The notes under the pieces are model-generated. The model was given only the letters and a program-made list of their open reading frames with translations, did not search any database and was not told the DNA's origin. Of a stretch of 60,000 bases of DNA, positions 1-11,775 are shown piece by piece. Made by a program: the position numbers and the translations under genes. Position 1 is the first letter of the stretch. Each line of letters begins with the position of its first letter. Source of the DNA: Membranipora membranacea (Eukaryota > Bryozoa > Gymnolaemata > Cheilostomatida > Membraniporidae); contig OU612074.1 of assembly GCA_914767715.1 (NCBI GenBank), positions 20,076,062 to 20,136,061 of the forward strand, given 5' to 3'.

Positions 1-1365
1 GTATCCATCAATGTCATAGTACGTTTGGTATGTACAGTAAATTCTATGTTGTGATGCAATCATTATTTACTTGTTGGTCACTATTTCAGTGATATTATAA
101 ACATTAAAAATATGAATAATTAATATTGAAACACTGCAGTTCTTTAGATTTACTTGTCAGGAGAATTCCTAATTGTCATCTGGACAAGTGAATTGATTAT
201 ATGCTGGGTCAAATGACCCCTATAGGGCCTAATCTGCCCCTCCAGTGTACTAAAAATTCGGATCGCAGCAGTTGTTAGTCAACAAAACTGGGATAAGAAA
301 GAAAGTGGAAGCATATTTATCAATTCATGATTATCATATCACACAAGATCACACAAATAAAGAAATGTATGACCAGGAGTTATCTTCTTTTATATTAAGA
401 GAAGACAACTTAATGTACATGGACCATGTTATCAGCGAATGAGACATGAGACATGGTAGCGCCACAGCTAGCTCTGATAATTCCTCCCTAGTTTGTGTTA
501 CTGTGTGTTTCCAGATGAATTTGTATACTGCTTCTCCAGGATACTGCTTCGCTAAAAGTTTGATAATTTATTGATAGCGCAATCTTTTTCGATATTCTTC
601 ATTCAAATTGTCGAGTTTATTGAAATCGGTTATATAAGAGTATGATCTGTGAGTATATTGGCTCCTACATCTAGCAATCATCACAACAAACCAGAGAATG
701 ATTGGTCCTCCGATCACCCACCCACCTTCTCTGCACTCACAGTCATTTTCCTGCATTAGGAGTCACTCCTCCTCTGCTGATGACACACTTTTGGCCTGCA
801 TTGTGACCAGTGGAAATGGAGCAACTGAAATGCAAGCCAACTGAATAAAACCTGATCCGCTATGTCTATGGGTCTTAGACCGTAAGTTAGTATGATATAG
901 TAGTATGAATACGCTCACCTTTCCATTCAACCAGTAGAAATAACTAGAGAATATATGCCTTTCTGACATTCAAGACATTTATTTTAGAAATATATCGTTA
1001 GCTCCTCGGAACGATTTTTACATAATAAGTCGCTGTACCATATTTACATTCTTCCAAGTAATAAACTTAACATCGAGAACCTTTAGAAGGTTATATGCAC
1101 ATATTTCTGTGTAATCAGCCATACACTAGCTATCAACTCCTTCAAGTATCACCTCTGCAAAATATAAACACAAAAATTGGTGATATTGTTTAGTATTTTG
1201 GAAATTGCAGGCAAGTCATTACCGATACTTCAGATCGGAATAGGGACATCAGTTAACAGTTCTGTAAAATATTAGAGCACTGATTCTCTGGTAGAGGGAG
1301 GGGAACCGCAGGATTCAGTCTATGACCTTATTAGTCTAGCGTGTGAGGAGTCGGGAATTAAATAT

Positions 1366-1580
1366 GGGACCTCTCATACTTGGGACCTCTCATACTTGGG
1401 ACCTCTCATACCTGGGACATCTCATACCTGGGACGTCTCATACTTGGGACATCTCATACCTCGGACGTCTCATAACTGGAACCTCTCATACCTGGGATCT
1501 CTCATACTTGGGAAGTCTCATACCTGGGATCTCTCATACCTGGGACCTCTCACACTTGGGACGTCTCATACCTGAGACAT
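1366..1580. repeat. Minisatellite, 16-bp unit, about 13 copies
   Basis: Tandem variants of GGGACCTCTCATACCT. Because 16 is not a multiple of 3, each strand cycles through three phases, producing a 16-residue periodic open frame (1343-1618) that is an artefact of the repeat. The paralogous site in copy 2 has only about three units (21492-21547); copy 3 has about ten. Confidence 0.95.
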
Positions 1581-1640
1581 ATCATGGATGGGATCTCTTA
1601 CACTGTGCTGTTAGATAGAAAATATTAGGAATAACACTCA

Positions 1641-2023
1641 AGCTGCGTTTACACGTCCGACAAATCGGCTAATAATAACAACTCTGACACAGATTATGAA
1701 TCTGCTCTATAATCGTTGTCTGTCAACATGTCAACGATACGCTATTTACACACTGTTCATGCCTAACCGATTTCAACACAAACTTCCAACTCAAATTGTC
1801 TCTGATTGGCTAGTGAGAAAACTAGTTAGTTTATTGGCTGAACCATTCATAATCGTGAAGATTTGTCGTTCACTTGTGACATTGTCACAAGTGAACTATT
1901 TTGAACAATACAGATTTAAACACCGATTTAAACACAGATTAACTCTTTACACGGTCAGTCAAATCAGTGACCTGCGTCGGAGTTGTTATTTTTAGCCGAT
2001 TTGTCTCACATGTAAACGCAGCT
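1641..2023. mobile_element. 383-bp inverted-repeat MITE, copy 1
   Basis: Termini AGCTGCGTTTACA and TGTAAACGCAGCT open imperfect TIRs of about 50 bp that share GACAAATCGGCTAA. Flanked by TCA on both sides, a possible 3-bp target duplication. Near its middle is a palindrome, TCACTTGTGACA-TTGTCACAAGTGA. No transposase is encoded. Superfamily is not assigned with confidence. Confidence 0.75.
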
Positions 2024-3180
2024 TCATAGCTGTTAGGTCATGTCAATTTTAATATGCTACGACAGGGCGACTAAAATAGCATGACGTATGGGTGAATTGC
2101 AAAAAGAGGTGATAGATAGAGGAGTAAGTTTGTGGTTGAAGAAACTGACAATAGTGATTTATCAGGTTCGGATTTAACACCTCGCATTAGCCATCATGTC
2201 CGCTCTGAAGGGAAGAGACTTTTTTGCCAGAACTTAGTAAAAGAATGGGGCTATTAATTATACCATAGTTCAACCCGGTGTTGACGTATCGATCATGCAG
2301 TAGAAACGTCTTGATTTGCGCCTCATTGATATAAAGATTAGGTGGATTCGAGATCGGGCATGGTATCCTCAGTTTTATCAGTTATGCTGTTATATTATAC
2401 AGAATCTAGAACTTGGATATTAGCGTTAGCTTTATAAAAGAGCTGGTCCTTTTCTTCATATTGGTGATTATTCACAAAATAATTAAGTTTGCTGGCTAAA
2501 CATTCAGACTGCAAACTGATGTTTATCCTGTTAGGTCACACTCTGCGAAACAGCTCAGCTATGTCCGAGAAATGAGAGATTAGAGTACAGCCATAGAAGT
2601 GACCTTCAGTTGTCGTGATGACTTAGAAATAAAACTGTTTCTTTTCGTGCGATTTAAAGGCCAAAATTTTTAAATCCTCATTGTTATCGAGGCTTCTGGC
2701 TTCCTAGCTACCATATAATCTAAAACAGTTCGCCAAACCGAATTATGAGAAGAGTCATATCCATAATGTTAGAAGGGACCGGAATATTATACAATGTTAT
2801 CACTTATTAAAAAATAAAGTTCTAGGTTTGGTAAATAGTGTATAATGTAAAACAAATCACATAACCAATTGTGTCCGATCGAGATTCTGAGTTTGTTTGT
2901 GTGAGAAACAAAATCTTAAAAAAACAGTATTTTCCTGTTCATTTCTGTTATGCTACAACTGAGAAATCAACAACCAGAATAAACTTACTGCCTGCATTTC
3001 AGAGTTATCTTTTTTTATTATTTTTTTCAATGTAGGGATTCTAAGTCAAGAAAACTCAGCATAAGTCTTAAAATCATTTAGCCTATAATCTGCACCATTT
3101 GTTTAATCTGATGTGATACCAAGTATAACCCCAAAGGGATGAATCACTTCCTCATCGGAAATTGACTAAGAGAGTTCCCT

Positions 3181-3298
3181 ACGGCAGACGAGCTGCGCAT
3201 GGGAGAAAATAATTTCAGATGGCTCAGCTCCGCTAGAGGCAATTTACATGTGGCGCAGCTCGGCTAGAGGCGATTTTTGTGTAGCGCAGCTCGGCTAG
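3181..3298. repeat. Short palindromic repeat, GACGAGCTGCGC / GCGCAGCTCGGC motif
   Basis: Contains repeated and inverted copies of a core around GCGCAGCTCGGCTAG. A copy lies in the same position of module 2 (23128-23246), and a shorter copy in inverted orientation lies at 6717-6806. Likely a non-autonomous dispersed repeat. Confidence 0.65.
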
Positions 3299-3942
3299 TT
3301 TCAAAATTTGTAACCAAGAGCACATGATTCCTAATATTGATAGACTTATACATACTTGCTCATCTGTCGGAATTGATAAAAGAGCGGGAATTTATCACCG
3401 CTCTATTGTTCAAGATCTAGCTGAAAAAGCAAGAGGACTATCTTACATAAGTTGAACTAAGAGTGGGAGTCAGAGTGTTTGAGAAGTTGCTTGAGTTTCC
3501 CTACCTATGTATACGATATGGCTGTAAGTATAGTATAGACATTCTGAAATGAAGTAGTATTTTCCACAATAATGTTTGACAATTATATTATTGAGCTAGT
3601 GATTAAGTATCATGTGAAGGAATGATTGGAAGTGTTGATCTACTTGTACTACCTACTTCTTTCTTCTACCAAGGACGGAGTAACAGGCTAAGCTTCCCCT
3701 GTTACTTTCTGCTTCTACCACTCACATTACTGCATTTCCTTTCTTTTGTTGGCTTGGGCTTTATTGTGTCACGTGTGGGTGCACCAACAAAACAGTGAAC
3801 TGCCCAATGTGTTGATCATGATGTTGATGAAATATGCCTATAGTATCAAGCAAGAGTGACTACTCACACTCACACTCACAGGCTACCTAGTACTAGTGCT
3901 GCAGGCTGCTACTGAGTCAGGAATGGACACAGGCCTACTCTA

Positions 3943-4036
3943 ACACCTGGGTCACTGGCAGTATTTGACTGCCCCCTTGGTTTGTTGTTTGAAACCCAAC
4001 CAGGGGGGAGCTGTCAAAAATAACCAACCCAGGTGT
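3943..4036. repeat. Hairpin mini-element, about 40-bp imperfect arms
   Basis: Starts ACACCTGGG and ends CCCAGGTGT, with imperfect arms (TTTGACTGCCCCCTTGGTTT against its complement) around a GTTGTTT loop. The paralogous site near 23670 keeps only one end. Related in sequence and loop to 6475-6582. Confidence 0.65.
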
Positions 4037-5296
4037 TGTATATAGTGCAACGCGTATAGTAATGTCTGCTAGATGGAGGGCATATACTGCAAGCGTAGAG
4101 AGGGTTTTAGAGCCCATCAAGTTACTTAGTTCAAAGTTTGACTGTGATTGATGTGTCAGTAATCTGACAAACTCCCAACAACATGTGTATGAATGTGTAC
4201 TTTCATTTCACAGCCTGTATGATTATTTTAGAGCATTTTTAGAGATTAACCATAGATAAGGCATAGGAATGATATGCAATCATTACCAGACAGACTTAAT
4301 CTTTGATCACGTGTAAACCTCAACATGTATCAGGATTGCATTGGTAAGACAGTGGCTGGTTCACTTAGCCGGATTTAAGATGCTGAGACTTCGCCAAGTT
4401 AGAGTATTTTCCAATGAACGACGAGAGATCAAGGAGATTTTATACACAACAATAATGCTGTCGCACATATACCATATGTCGGTCATATACCCTTGTAACA
4501 TGACTGTAGGCTGTAGGTAAATCAATGTCAAGCTCTGGACTTCAGTTGGTATTCAATACTGTTGATGGTGATACCTAGAGAGTTTTTGCGGTATCAAATA
4601 GATGAACAAAGTTCTCAGGGTGCTTGGTCTCTGGGTGCAGGCCCCAGGGAACTGAGAAGTTCATTGCGTAAGGCAGGCCTCGCACCCTTCTATACTCTGC
4701 TTAAATCTATCAATAGTAACAAGATCGAATGATTCACAGTGTATTTATTGTGCTTTTAATTTTTATTTTCAGGTACATCGAATATAATATGCATAACAGT
4801 GAGAGGTATTCTGGCTCGTAGTCACATTGATCCAACTTTTTTGGGTCAAACCAAACGCCTATCCTTACTCCAACTTTGGATTGATTGATTGATCGGTTTA
4901 TTTTTCACTCACTTATAAGTATGTTCGAAATTTGTTGTTTGATACACTGCTGTCCACATAGAGCAAGGAAAAAAATATGTAAAAAAAGCTGACATGTCAT
5001 CGTGGATTGGGTTAAAATAATATTATTGAGGGATAAAATCATGTTGCGTAAAAAACTGTCTTTCCCCCAAGAAGACCGATTCGTGCACAAAGCATTTACT
5101 CAGAATGCATAGGTGTAGTTCTATGTATGAGAGAGTGATTTGAGAACGAGATCTAAATAGGGCACCTAAGCTGTTTTTTATTCAAAGAACTTTCAGTCAC
5201 TGTTGACAAATTCGCATCTATCTATACGTTATTATGTAGACTAAACAGCCAAGTCATATCATCCCTGCATGAATATAGATGGTAATACAACTGTAA

Positions 5297-5371
5297 CATA
5301 ATAATAATTATACTATGCCTAAGAAAGTGCGTCAAGTGAACTTTCTTAGGCATAGTATAATTATTATTATG
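5297..5371. repeat. Perfect hairpin: 32-bp arms, 11-nt loop
   Basis: Left arm 5297-5328 (contains ACTATGCCTAAGAAAGT) is exactly complementary to 5340-5371; the loop is 5329-5339. It lies in the sequence unique to copy 1. No flanking gene is visible, so it is not a transcription terminator for anything identified here. Confidence 0.85.
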
Positions 5372-6474
5372 CTTAAATTACGTTACACAAAACAGATAAC
5401 GAAAAAAGAAATTAAAGGAACCATTTGTGTCAGCTCCTCATCAAAAGACAAACATGGTATATAAGAAGACAAAATAAAAATCCGACCAGAGAGAAAACTT
5501 TGAAATAAATTGGTACCCACTTACAGATTACAGTTGTCCAGTCAGTTCACCGATGTATTTGTTGCCTATTAGAACCAACGATTGATTTGAATCAGCTTAT
5601 CAGTGGCACTTTGGGAACTTACAATTCAAATCTGCTTGACTGCTTGAGTTCCTAAACTGAAAACCTGACCCACAAGCAATCAAAAAATGCATAGATACTA
5701 ATACCAAGGGGTTAGACTTATGTAAAGAGGTAATTTGATCTTCTTTGTGGCACTACGTTGCAGATTTGTATTTCATAGTTGACCGGCAAGATGTTTGTCG
5801 GCATATTGATCATCTAGATGACTTTATTTCCAACAATATCATGATAGACCACTGGGATATAGGGTGGTTTTAATTTTTTTGTCATCACCTTGTCTTCAAC
5901 CGTTCTGAAAGGGAAAATGATAATTTGATCAATCAATGCAGAAACCAAATGCGATGCTCAACTGTGAAAAAAAGTTTATATTCCTGTGTTAGCGATAGAA
6001 CTAAGAGGTCATTGAATGAAAGAATTGAACAAAATACGACTGTCAAACATTGCCACAGACCCAGACGGGTTTTGGATTAGGAGGACCATTGGGTCACAGA
6101 TAGATAGTCTGCCAGTGAGCGTGCTGCTTCATCGTCAACAACATTCCACCAATTCTTTGACTCCGATTCACTGTAACAATGACAAAAATTAACTACATAC
6201 ATACATAAATTCTACAGGTCGGTCCAGGAGCTGTGTGTAGTGAAAGATCAAGGAGAACTCCTAGCTGGTCCTTGCCAGTCCTTGGTAAGATAGATTGGGT
6301 GGTGAAAATCAGAACAGTTGACATGACAGACACCTCTCTTCTGCATATATCTTTTCCAAGGTGGCTCTATGTTGAGAGTGACTGATAGTGATAACATTAA
6401 AAAGGTCACCTTTCAGTGCTCAGGCCAGTGAGTGATCCTCTAACCTCAAAGTCAGGCCTAGGACCACAGATCCA
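5372..6474. other. Unique non-coding stretch of copy 1
   Basis: No paralogous counterpart is seen in the other repeat units, and no coding exon or recognised element. Confidence 0.5.
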
Positions 6475-6582
6475 CTCCAAAACCTGGGATTTTGGCAATG
6501 TTTGACTGCCCCCCTTGAGTTTTTGTTGTTTCAAAAACTCAAGGGGGGCAGTCAAATATTGCCAAGATCCCAGGTTTTGGAG
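6475..6582. repeat. Hairpin mini-element, about 50-bp arms
   Basis: Near-perfect inverted repeat: CTCCAAAACCTGGGA to GAGTTTTT, short GTTGTTT loop, then the complement back to TCCCAGGTTTTGGAG. Shares the core GACTGCCCCC and the loop with 3943-4036, so the two are members of one small foldback family. Confidence 0.8.
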
Positions 6583-6716
6583 TAGACCTGTGCCTAGGAC
6601 CCACGTATCAGACTCATCTATCAAGATGGTGCAGACTTAGTTGTTAACAATCATACCTCCAAAACCCAAGTTGACTCCAACTTTTTTTCCGACTCATGGC
6701 TCATGGCAAATTTGAA

Positions 6717-6806
6717 ACTAGCCGAGCTGCGCCACATGTAAATTGCATGTAGACGAGCTGCTCCCTTCCCAATTTATTTTCCCATGTGGCGCAGCTCGTC
6801 TGCCGT
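6717..6806. repeat. Inverted copy of the GCGCAGCTCGGC repeat
   Basis: Reads as the reverse complement of the 3181-3298 family: it starts CTAGCCGAGCTGCGCC and ends GCGCAGCTCGTCTGCCGT, so it is itself roughly palindromic. Confidence 0.6.
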
Positions 6807-7364
6807 AGTTCCCCTTGCAAAGTTGGTTTATGAACTGGTTCCGAGAATTCACATAGATTCACAAAGATCAGCCAGTGTAAAAGTCTCAAGCTCTTTTTCA
6901 CCTCTACTCTCACATCATCACAGACTGGTGAGTAGATAGTAGTCTGTCTAATACATTGTTATTATTATTATCGCCATAGTTAAAGTTATTGATGACACAG
7001 GCTATTTTTGATTTAGATTTTAGAGTTTATTGATATCAGTAATGGTAAAGTATGATCCGTGAGTACTCATTCACATTCATCCATCCCATCATTTCACACA
7101 ACCAAGGGTTAACCACTTCACTGCCATTCATAATCTTTAGATAATAAGTGACTGTTCAATATTAACATTTTTTAAGTTATAACTTTCATCTTTGATATTA
7201 CAAGCACTTATATTTGATGTACTTCTGTGTCATATAACTGTATAGCAGCTCCAGCAGAAGGAGGAGGGAATCAGCAGGATTTGGTCTCAGACTCGTTCAG
7301 TCTGATGTGTGAGGAGCCGTACTTAAAACCAGGATGTCTCATACCTGGAATATCACATACCTGC

Positions 7365-7513
7365 TTTACCCTGATGAGATTCACTTAGACCCGGATCTAG
7401 TTGTACTCAGTCGGTAGTTGGGCCCTGTTCACTTGCCGTCTTCTCTTGTTACTAGCCTCTGGTTCTTGATGCGCTGGTGATTGGTTTATAGTTGTGGCTC
7501 ACCTTCCTTCAGG
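7365..7513 (-). pseudogene. Decayed copy of the minus-strand gene's 58.6-kb exon
   Basis: Aligns by eye with 58575-58727 (shared GATGAGATTCACTTAGAC and TACTAGCCTCTGGTTCT). Read on the minus strand it has several in-frame stops, unlike the intact exon. A second decayed copy lies at 27280-27428, and a third at 41500-41524 is cut off by the 31-G run. Confidence 0.65.
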
Positions 7514-7884
7514 GATATCTTGGTAACCCTCAATCCCCTTATAAAACGCTGCACTAAACTAAATTAAGAATTGTATCATGTGTTCTTCATATTTTCAAAA
7601 CATTGAACAATACCAACTAAAGGTGAATGCTATTTTCTACTATATATTATAGGTGAGTGTTGGATGACGAGAGAAACATTGTAAAACTGTTTTCTGATGG
7701 TGCCTCAATCAATTTGGATCAGATATTGAGTTTGAAAACTGCAACGGATTTAACAGCTTGTCATGATCAATATGTTATTAATCTCAACCTCAACTTTTTG
7801 AATTTAAAAACTGCATGAAATGCTGCTGAATCTATATACTTATTGTAGAAAGTTTGGATGCTTCCCGTTTCAGCTATCAAAGTT

Positions 7885-7886
<2 letters not shown>

Positions 7887-7916
<30 letters not shown>
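7887..7916. repeat. Homopolymer run of 30 G
   Basis: Thirty consecutive G. Downstream sequence resumes homology to 27800 onwards, while upstream sequence does not match the paralog there, so the run sits exactly at a homology break. Possible assembly or read artefact. Confidence 0.9.
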
Positions 7917-8948
7917 CTATCGTAATATTCATCACATTTTCAAGTTGGAAATCAGTGATACAGATTTTGATCCTTTAGTGCAGGAACGTATCAAGCAGAT
8001 TATGATGAGAATTTACCTTGACAATTCCTATTTTATACATGACTTTTAAGAGCATTTACCATAGACAACACACGGAGCACTAGACTGGACAGTGAGTGCC
8101 CCCATTCAATACTGCGACGCAACGACATAATGCTGATCATGATACTGAACATTTTGAATATGTAGATGATTGTACATGCACGCTACACTGTCTCATCTCG
8201 AAGGCCATGATAAAATAGCTATTTGCACTTGGAATCAAACCGACCATCGTTGTACTAGGTCTAGCCTTTTTATTTTGTCATGGCTGCGAATCAGAGCATA
8301 CCGCAGAATAAGATTTTTAATAAGTGAAGTACAGTGGGATGCTCTTTTAAATGTGCCTTTGTTGTTAACTAATAAATTTGATAATGTACGGTGACAACTA
8401 CGTTATTCAAATTTGGCGCTAGCCCTACGGTACCAATAGTGTGTCGGACGGTCCTTTCTGCTGCATGGAAAGTTTTATTTACAACTGGGTTAGTGAGTTG
8501 AGCACTCCTTGGTTTGAGGCCTCCCAAATTACTTATAATAAAAATTAATAACGAACAGCCAGCCTGATACAAATTATATTTTTGCTTGTAAACAATAGCA
8601 TGTGATTGTCTAGCCTGTTATCACAAGCTTTGTTTTGGGGGTTCAACAAGCTTATCAAGACAGTCGGGGTCATTCAAACATACTTGGCTAAACTAAACTG
8701 ATGCATCAGCTAATGCAAAACACAAGATAATCTTGTAACATTGTATGGTGAAGGTTGGATTCCCATAATGCATATCTAGATTGTAATTTTTAAAGGGGAT
8801 CAGAAGAAAATTCCTAAATCCTATTATAATACTGATGGGAATCAAACCACAATGCATTATGTGATTTTGCTGCTAGGTGATTGTGACCCTGTTTTTAGTC
8901 GTAGTGTTAGGAAATGAAGAATTCATGGCCAATGATATATATCTGTTA

Positions 8949-9922
8949 CATACTTTCCAAGTAATCTAAATACAAAATAGGGAGATTCCATTTTATTTCG
9001 AGGGTGCAAAGCACCCGAGTCACCCACCTGGGGGTTTGGGGGGCGGTGTGAGCCCCCCAACGGGGTACGGGGCGGAGCCCCGTCTGCAGAAGCTCTGAGA
9101 GCGTTTCCAGCCACTAGGAAGGGCTAAAAAGGTATATTTGACCCCAAATAATTTCATGTTTGTACTAGTACTCAAATATCAAACTGAGGTGAAATACACT
9201 TTAAACAATTATAATCAATCCATGGGCCCCTGGGACTCTTACATACATGCCTTTACATTGTCAATGTCCAGTATCAAACACCCCATTGGCAAAGTAGAGG
9301 CATGTAAGTCCCAGGGGCCTTTGCCTGTCAAGACAGGCTACAAGTGCCCATGCATCATCATCAAGATCTGAAAATGTGCTCAGTCACAGACAGTGAGAAT
9401 CCAGATAAGGTACTATGACTCACATTAAATATGTTTCAAAGTCTTTGGTCCGAGCTTTATTAAATTGTAGTGGACCTACCTTTGGAATTGTTAGGTTTCT
9501 ATTTTCCTTCACTTAAATTCAACTAGAGTAGACAGTGCAAAATTAATACAAAAAAATGTGTGATCTGAAAGGAAATGAAAACTAAAGGTATGCACTTGAC
9601 TAGCTACTTTATATTGTGACCAATGACAGTCAGTGTTGTGAGTTATGAGAGGATGCTATTGGTCATTTACAATAATAGGCTGAACCTTAACAGAACAGGT
9701 AAATTTGTTAGGATTGTTTAATTTGATAATTCCTTTCAATTTTGTGTGCAAAGACCTTAACAGTAACTAGTCAACAACAGCATGTGCTTAGATAACTATC
9801 AAAAAATTGCAATTGGACTGTTTTCTCTAAAATCTGGAGGAAATAGTGAGATTTACAATAAGTGGGAGGTGGGTGTAAAAATCTGGAGGGTCACGCATAA
9901 ATCGGGAGACTTGGCAAGTATG
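8949..9922. mobile_element. Nested 974-bp inverted-repeat element with 8-bp target duplication
   Basis: Left end CATACTTTCCAAGT, right end ACTTGGCAAGTATG, flanked by ATCTGTTA on both sides (8941-8948, 9923-9930). Inserted in element B1. Its outer parts match the shorter elements at 28222-28633 and 45465-45878, which lack its central 650 bp. CA terminus and 8-bp duplication again suggest a P-like non-autonomous family. Confidence 0.8.
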
Positions 9923-10055
9923 ATCTGTTATAGAGTTTTACCTTTGCAAGATGTTATCCTTATCTAACCAAAGTTGCGGGAGGGGGGGATTCAATCTCTT
10001 TGTTTTGTCATATAGTTTATTTTTAATTTCAATTGTTAGTCGGAGGAGGAGAAAT

Positions 10056-10460
10056 GATGACCACATACAGCCTACACTCACCCCTTCTAACAGCGGGAAG
10101 GCTTTTATCCACCTTGCAATGCTTTGTGGTAAGATGACATTCTTCCAACCATACAATATAAAGAGCTATCAGGGGTTGAGAGAAAATCTTTAATGATATT
10201 ATTTTATACTGATGAGAATTAAACAAATACGAACATATTACAGTTATTTCCCATATTACCAATAATGATTGAACAGAAAAAATGACCACATACAGACTAC
10301 ACTCATCCCATCTAACAGCGGGAAGGCTATTATACACCATGCAATTCTTTGTGGGAAGATGCCATTCTTCCAACCATACAATATAAAGAGCTTTCAGGGG
10401 GTTGAGAGAAAATCTTTAATGATATTATTATAGACTGATGAGAATTAAACTACTACGTAA
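10056..10460. repeat. Tandem duplication (about 200-bp unit) inside B1
   Basis: Two copies of a block beginning ATGACCACATACAG and ending TACTGATGAGAATTAAAC (from 10056 and 10282). B2 has the same duplication (about 29955-30360); B3 has a single copy (about 47270-47440), so the duplication postdates or was lost after divergence of the element copies. Confidence 0.8.
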
Positions 10461-10749
10461 ATATATTATGGTATATTTGAGCAAAGTTATTGTGACCCGG
10501 TGTTCAGCAGTTGTCTTATAAAATGAAGAATTCATACCAAATAATTTTTTGAAGCATTATGTCAAACCATCATTGTATTTAACAAATGGACAACCTTGGA
10601 TATTCCTAAGACGATGCTCTGTTTGATTTCAAGTGCAAATAGCTATATATGTTTTAATGGCCTTCGAGTGTAGTGTGCATGTACAATCTTCTACATATTC
10701 AAAATGTTTAGTACCATGATTTAGGCTCCAAAGGGTACTAAGTATCAGC

Positions 10750-11165
10750 CAGTGGCGTATATTAGCAATCACGGACCAGGATATCCGTAAATCAAAATCT
10801 GTGATCACTGTCTGCAAGCCAGGCTGAATAGCACAGTGTGTATAGCGTCTGCCTGGTAATCACTGTTTATTAAGAATGTTGTGGGTTCGAATACCAACAA
10901 TGGCAGATTTTTTTTCAAATGGGTGCTTTATAACTGGAGCAATTTTACTTTTCCCAAGGGGGGATGTCTTATAAGTGAGGAATTACTGTACATACAGAGT
11001 TTGACTTTTAACCATGAGCTGGACAAGCCAATCAAAAGCCCGGTGTATTGGCACACACCACCACCCTCCCTGCCACACCTACGGGGTGTGGATCGGGCTG
11101 AGCCCGATCATTATGCTCATCTCTAAAAAGTCAGTGAGTGAATTTTTTTAGAATATACGCCCCTG
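10750..11165. mobile_element. hAT-like 416-bp element with internal tRNA-like segment
   Basis: Short TIRs CAGTGGCGTATATT and AATATACGCCCCTG, flanked by GTATCAGC on both sides (10742-10749, 11166-11173). The uninterrupted site is present in B2 (AAGTATCAGCATTATA, near 30650) and B3. CAG-type termini and 8-bp duplications are hAT hallmarks. It contains pol III-like A and B boxes (see 10829-10895). A lone end, CAGGGGCGTATATTC, lies near 29632 in B2. Confidence 0.8.
10829..10895 (+). other. tRNA-like segment (A and B box) inside the hAT-like element
   Basis: A-box-like TAGCACAGTGTGTATAGCG and B-box GGTTCGAATACC about 36 bases apart, followed by a T-rich tract. Reads like the head of a tRNA-derived SINE captured by the element; it does not fold as a proper tRNA acceptor stem. 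Confidence 0.55.
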
Positions 11166-11775
11166 GTATCAGCATTATATTTACAATCACTGTTTAAACA
11201 ATATTTCCATGTCATTTTTGCTCGATCAAAATAAGTGATGAGTTAGACAGAATATAGACAAATATGTCAAATAGCCCTTCCTATCGGCTAGAAACGCTCT
11301 CAGAGCATCAGCGACCGGGTTCTATCCCGGACCCTGTTGGAGATCACACTGCCCTCAAACCCCCATCGCTCGGGTACTTCACACCCTCGAAGCATTGCGA
11401 TGACGTGCAGTATCGCTGTAAATTGAAATCTCCCACTTTTGAGTTTAGATCACTTGGCAAGTATGATATGCTGTTTGACTAATATTTCTATGACATTTTT
11501 GCTCAATCAAAATAAGTGATGAGTTAGACAGAATATAAACAAAGCTGTTACCTGTGCTGCAGAAGATTGCTGCTGCTATTCTGTATCAAATTCTATAAAA
11601 ATCTATCAAATTATCTGCATCAAAGGGAGATTACTCCGAAAAACACAACCATCATTGCTTTTTCTACCACAGCTAGATGTTGTTGCGTCGCAGTATTTAA
11701 TGGGGACACTTTTTGATAGGATATTTACTACACAGTGTCCAGTCTAGTGTTGTGTGTTTTGTCTATGGAATTTAC

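Larger units (their letters stand above)
1..5088. repeat. X module, first copy: downstream region of an off-window TRIM gene
   Basis: Near-identical over most of its length to 20105-24759; its first 1.6 kb also matches 56727-58446. Position 1 corresponds to a point about 610 bases past the TRIM1 stop. The homology with copy 2 breaks at about 5088 (copy 2: 24759), just after the shared GAAGACCGAT. It holds a 16-bp minisatellite, a 383-bp inverted-repeat element and hairpin repeats, listed separately, and no supported gene. Confidence 0.85.
6955..8051. repeat. Z module, first copy
   Basis: Begins with ATTATTATCGCCATAGTTAAA; homologous to about 26872-27939 and 41077-41999. Holds a decayed exon (7365-7513) and a 30-G run. 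Ends at the target site of the P-like element. Confidence 0.75.
8060..11767. mobile_element. P-superfamily-like long-TIR element B1 upstream of TRIM1
   Basis: Starts CATAGACA and ends TGTTTTGTCTATG. Flanked by GCATTTAC (8052-8059) and GAATTTAC (11768-11775), an 8-bp target duplication with one later change. The left TIR is mostly lost after about 75 bp, while the right TIR (about 11275-11767) is intact. It carries nested insertions (8949-9922, 10750-11165) and an internal tandem duplication. 8-bp duplications and CA termini match P elements; hAT also makes 8-bp duplications, and the superfamily call leans on the THAP domain of relative A. No transposase exon was found. Confidence 0.75.

Noticed and set aside
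1343-1618. 91-codon ORF with periodic SHTWDLSYLG-like repeats
   Set aside because: It is the three-phase translation of a 16-bp minisatellite; copy 2 has lost it.
8170-8572. Overlapping ORFs conserved in B1, B2 and B3 (also 28721-29126 and 45966-46371)
   Set aside because: Open on both strands, short, no recognisable motif, and shared because the elements are copies; no evidence of coding.
8923-9114. GC-rich ORF with proline-rich translation
   Set aside because: It lies in the end region of a nested transposon and is not open in the relatives.
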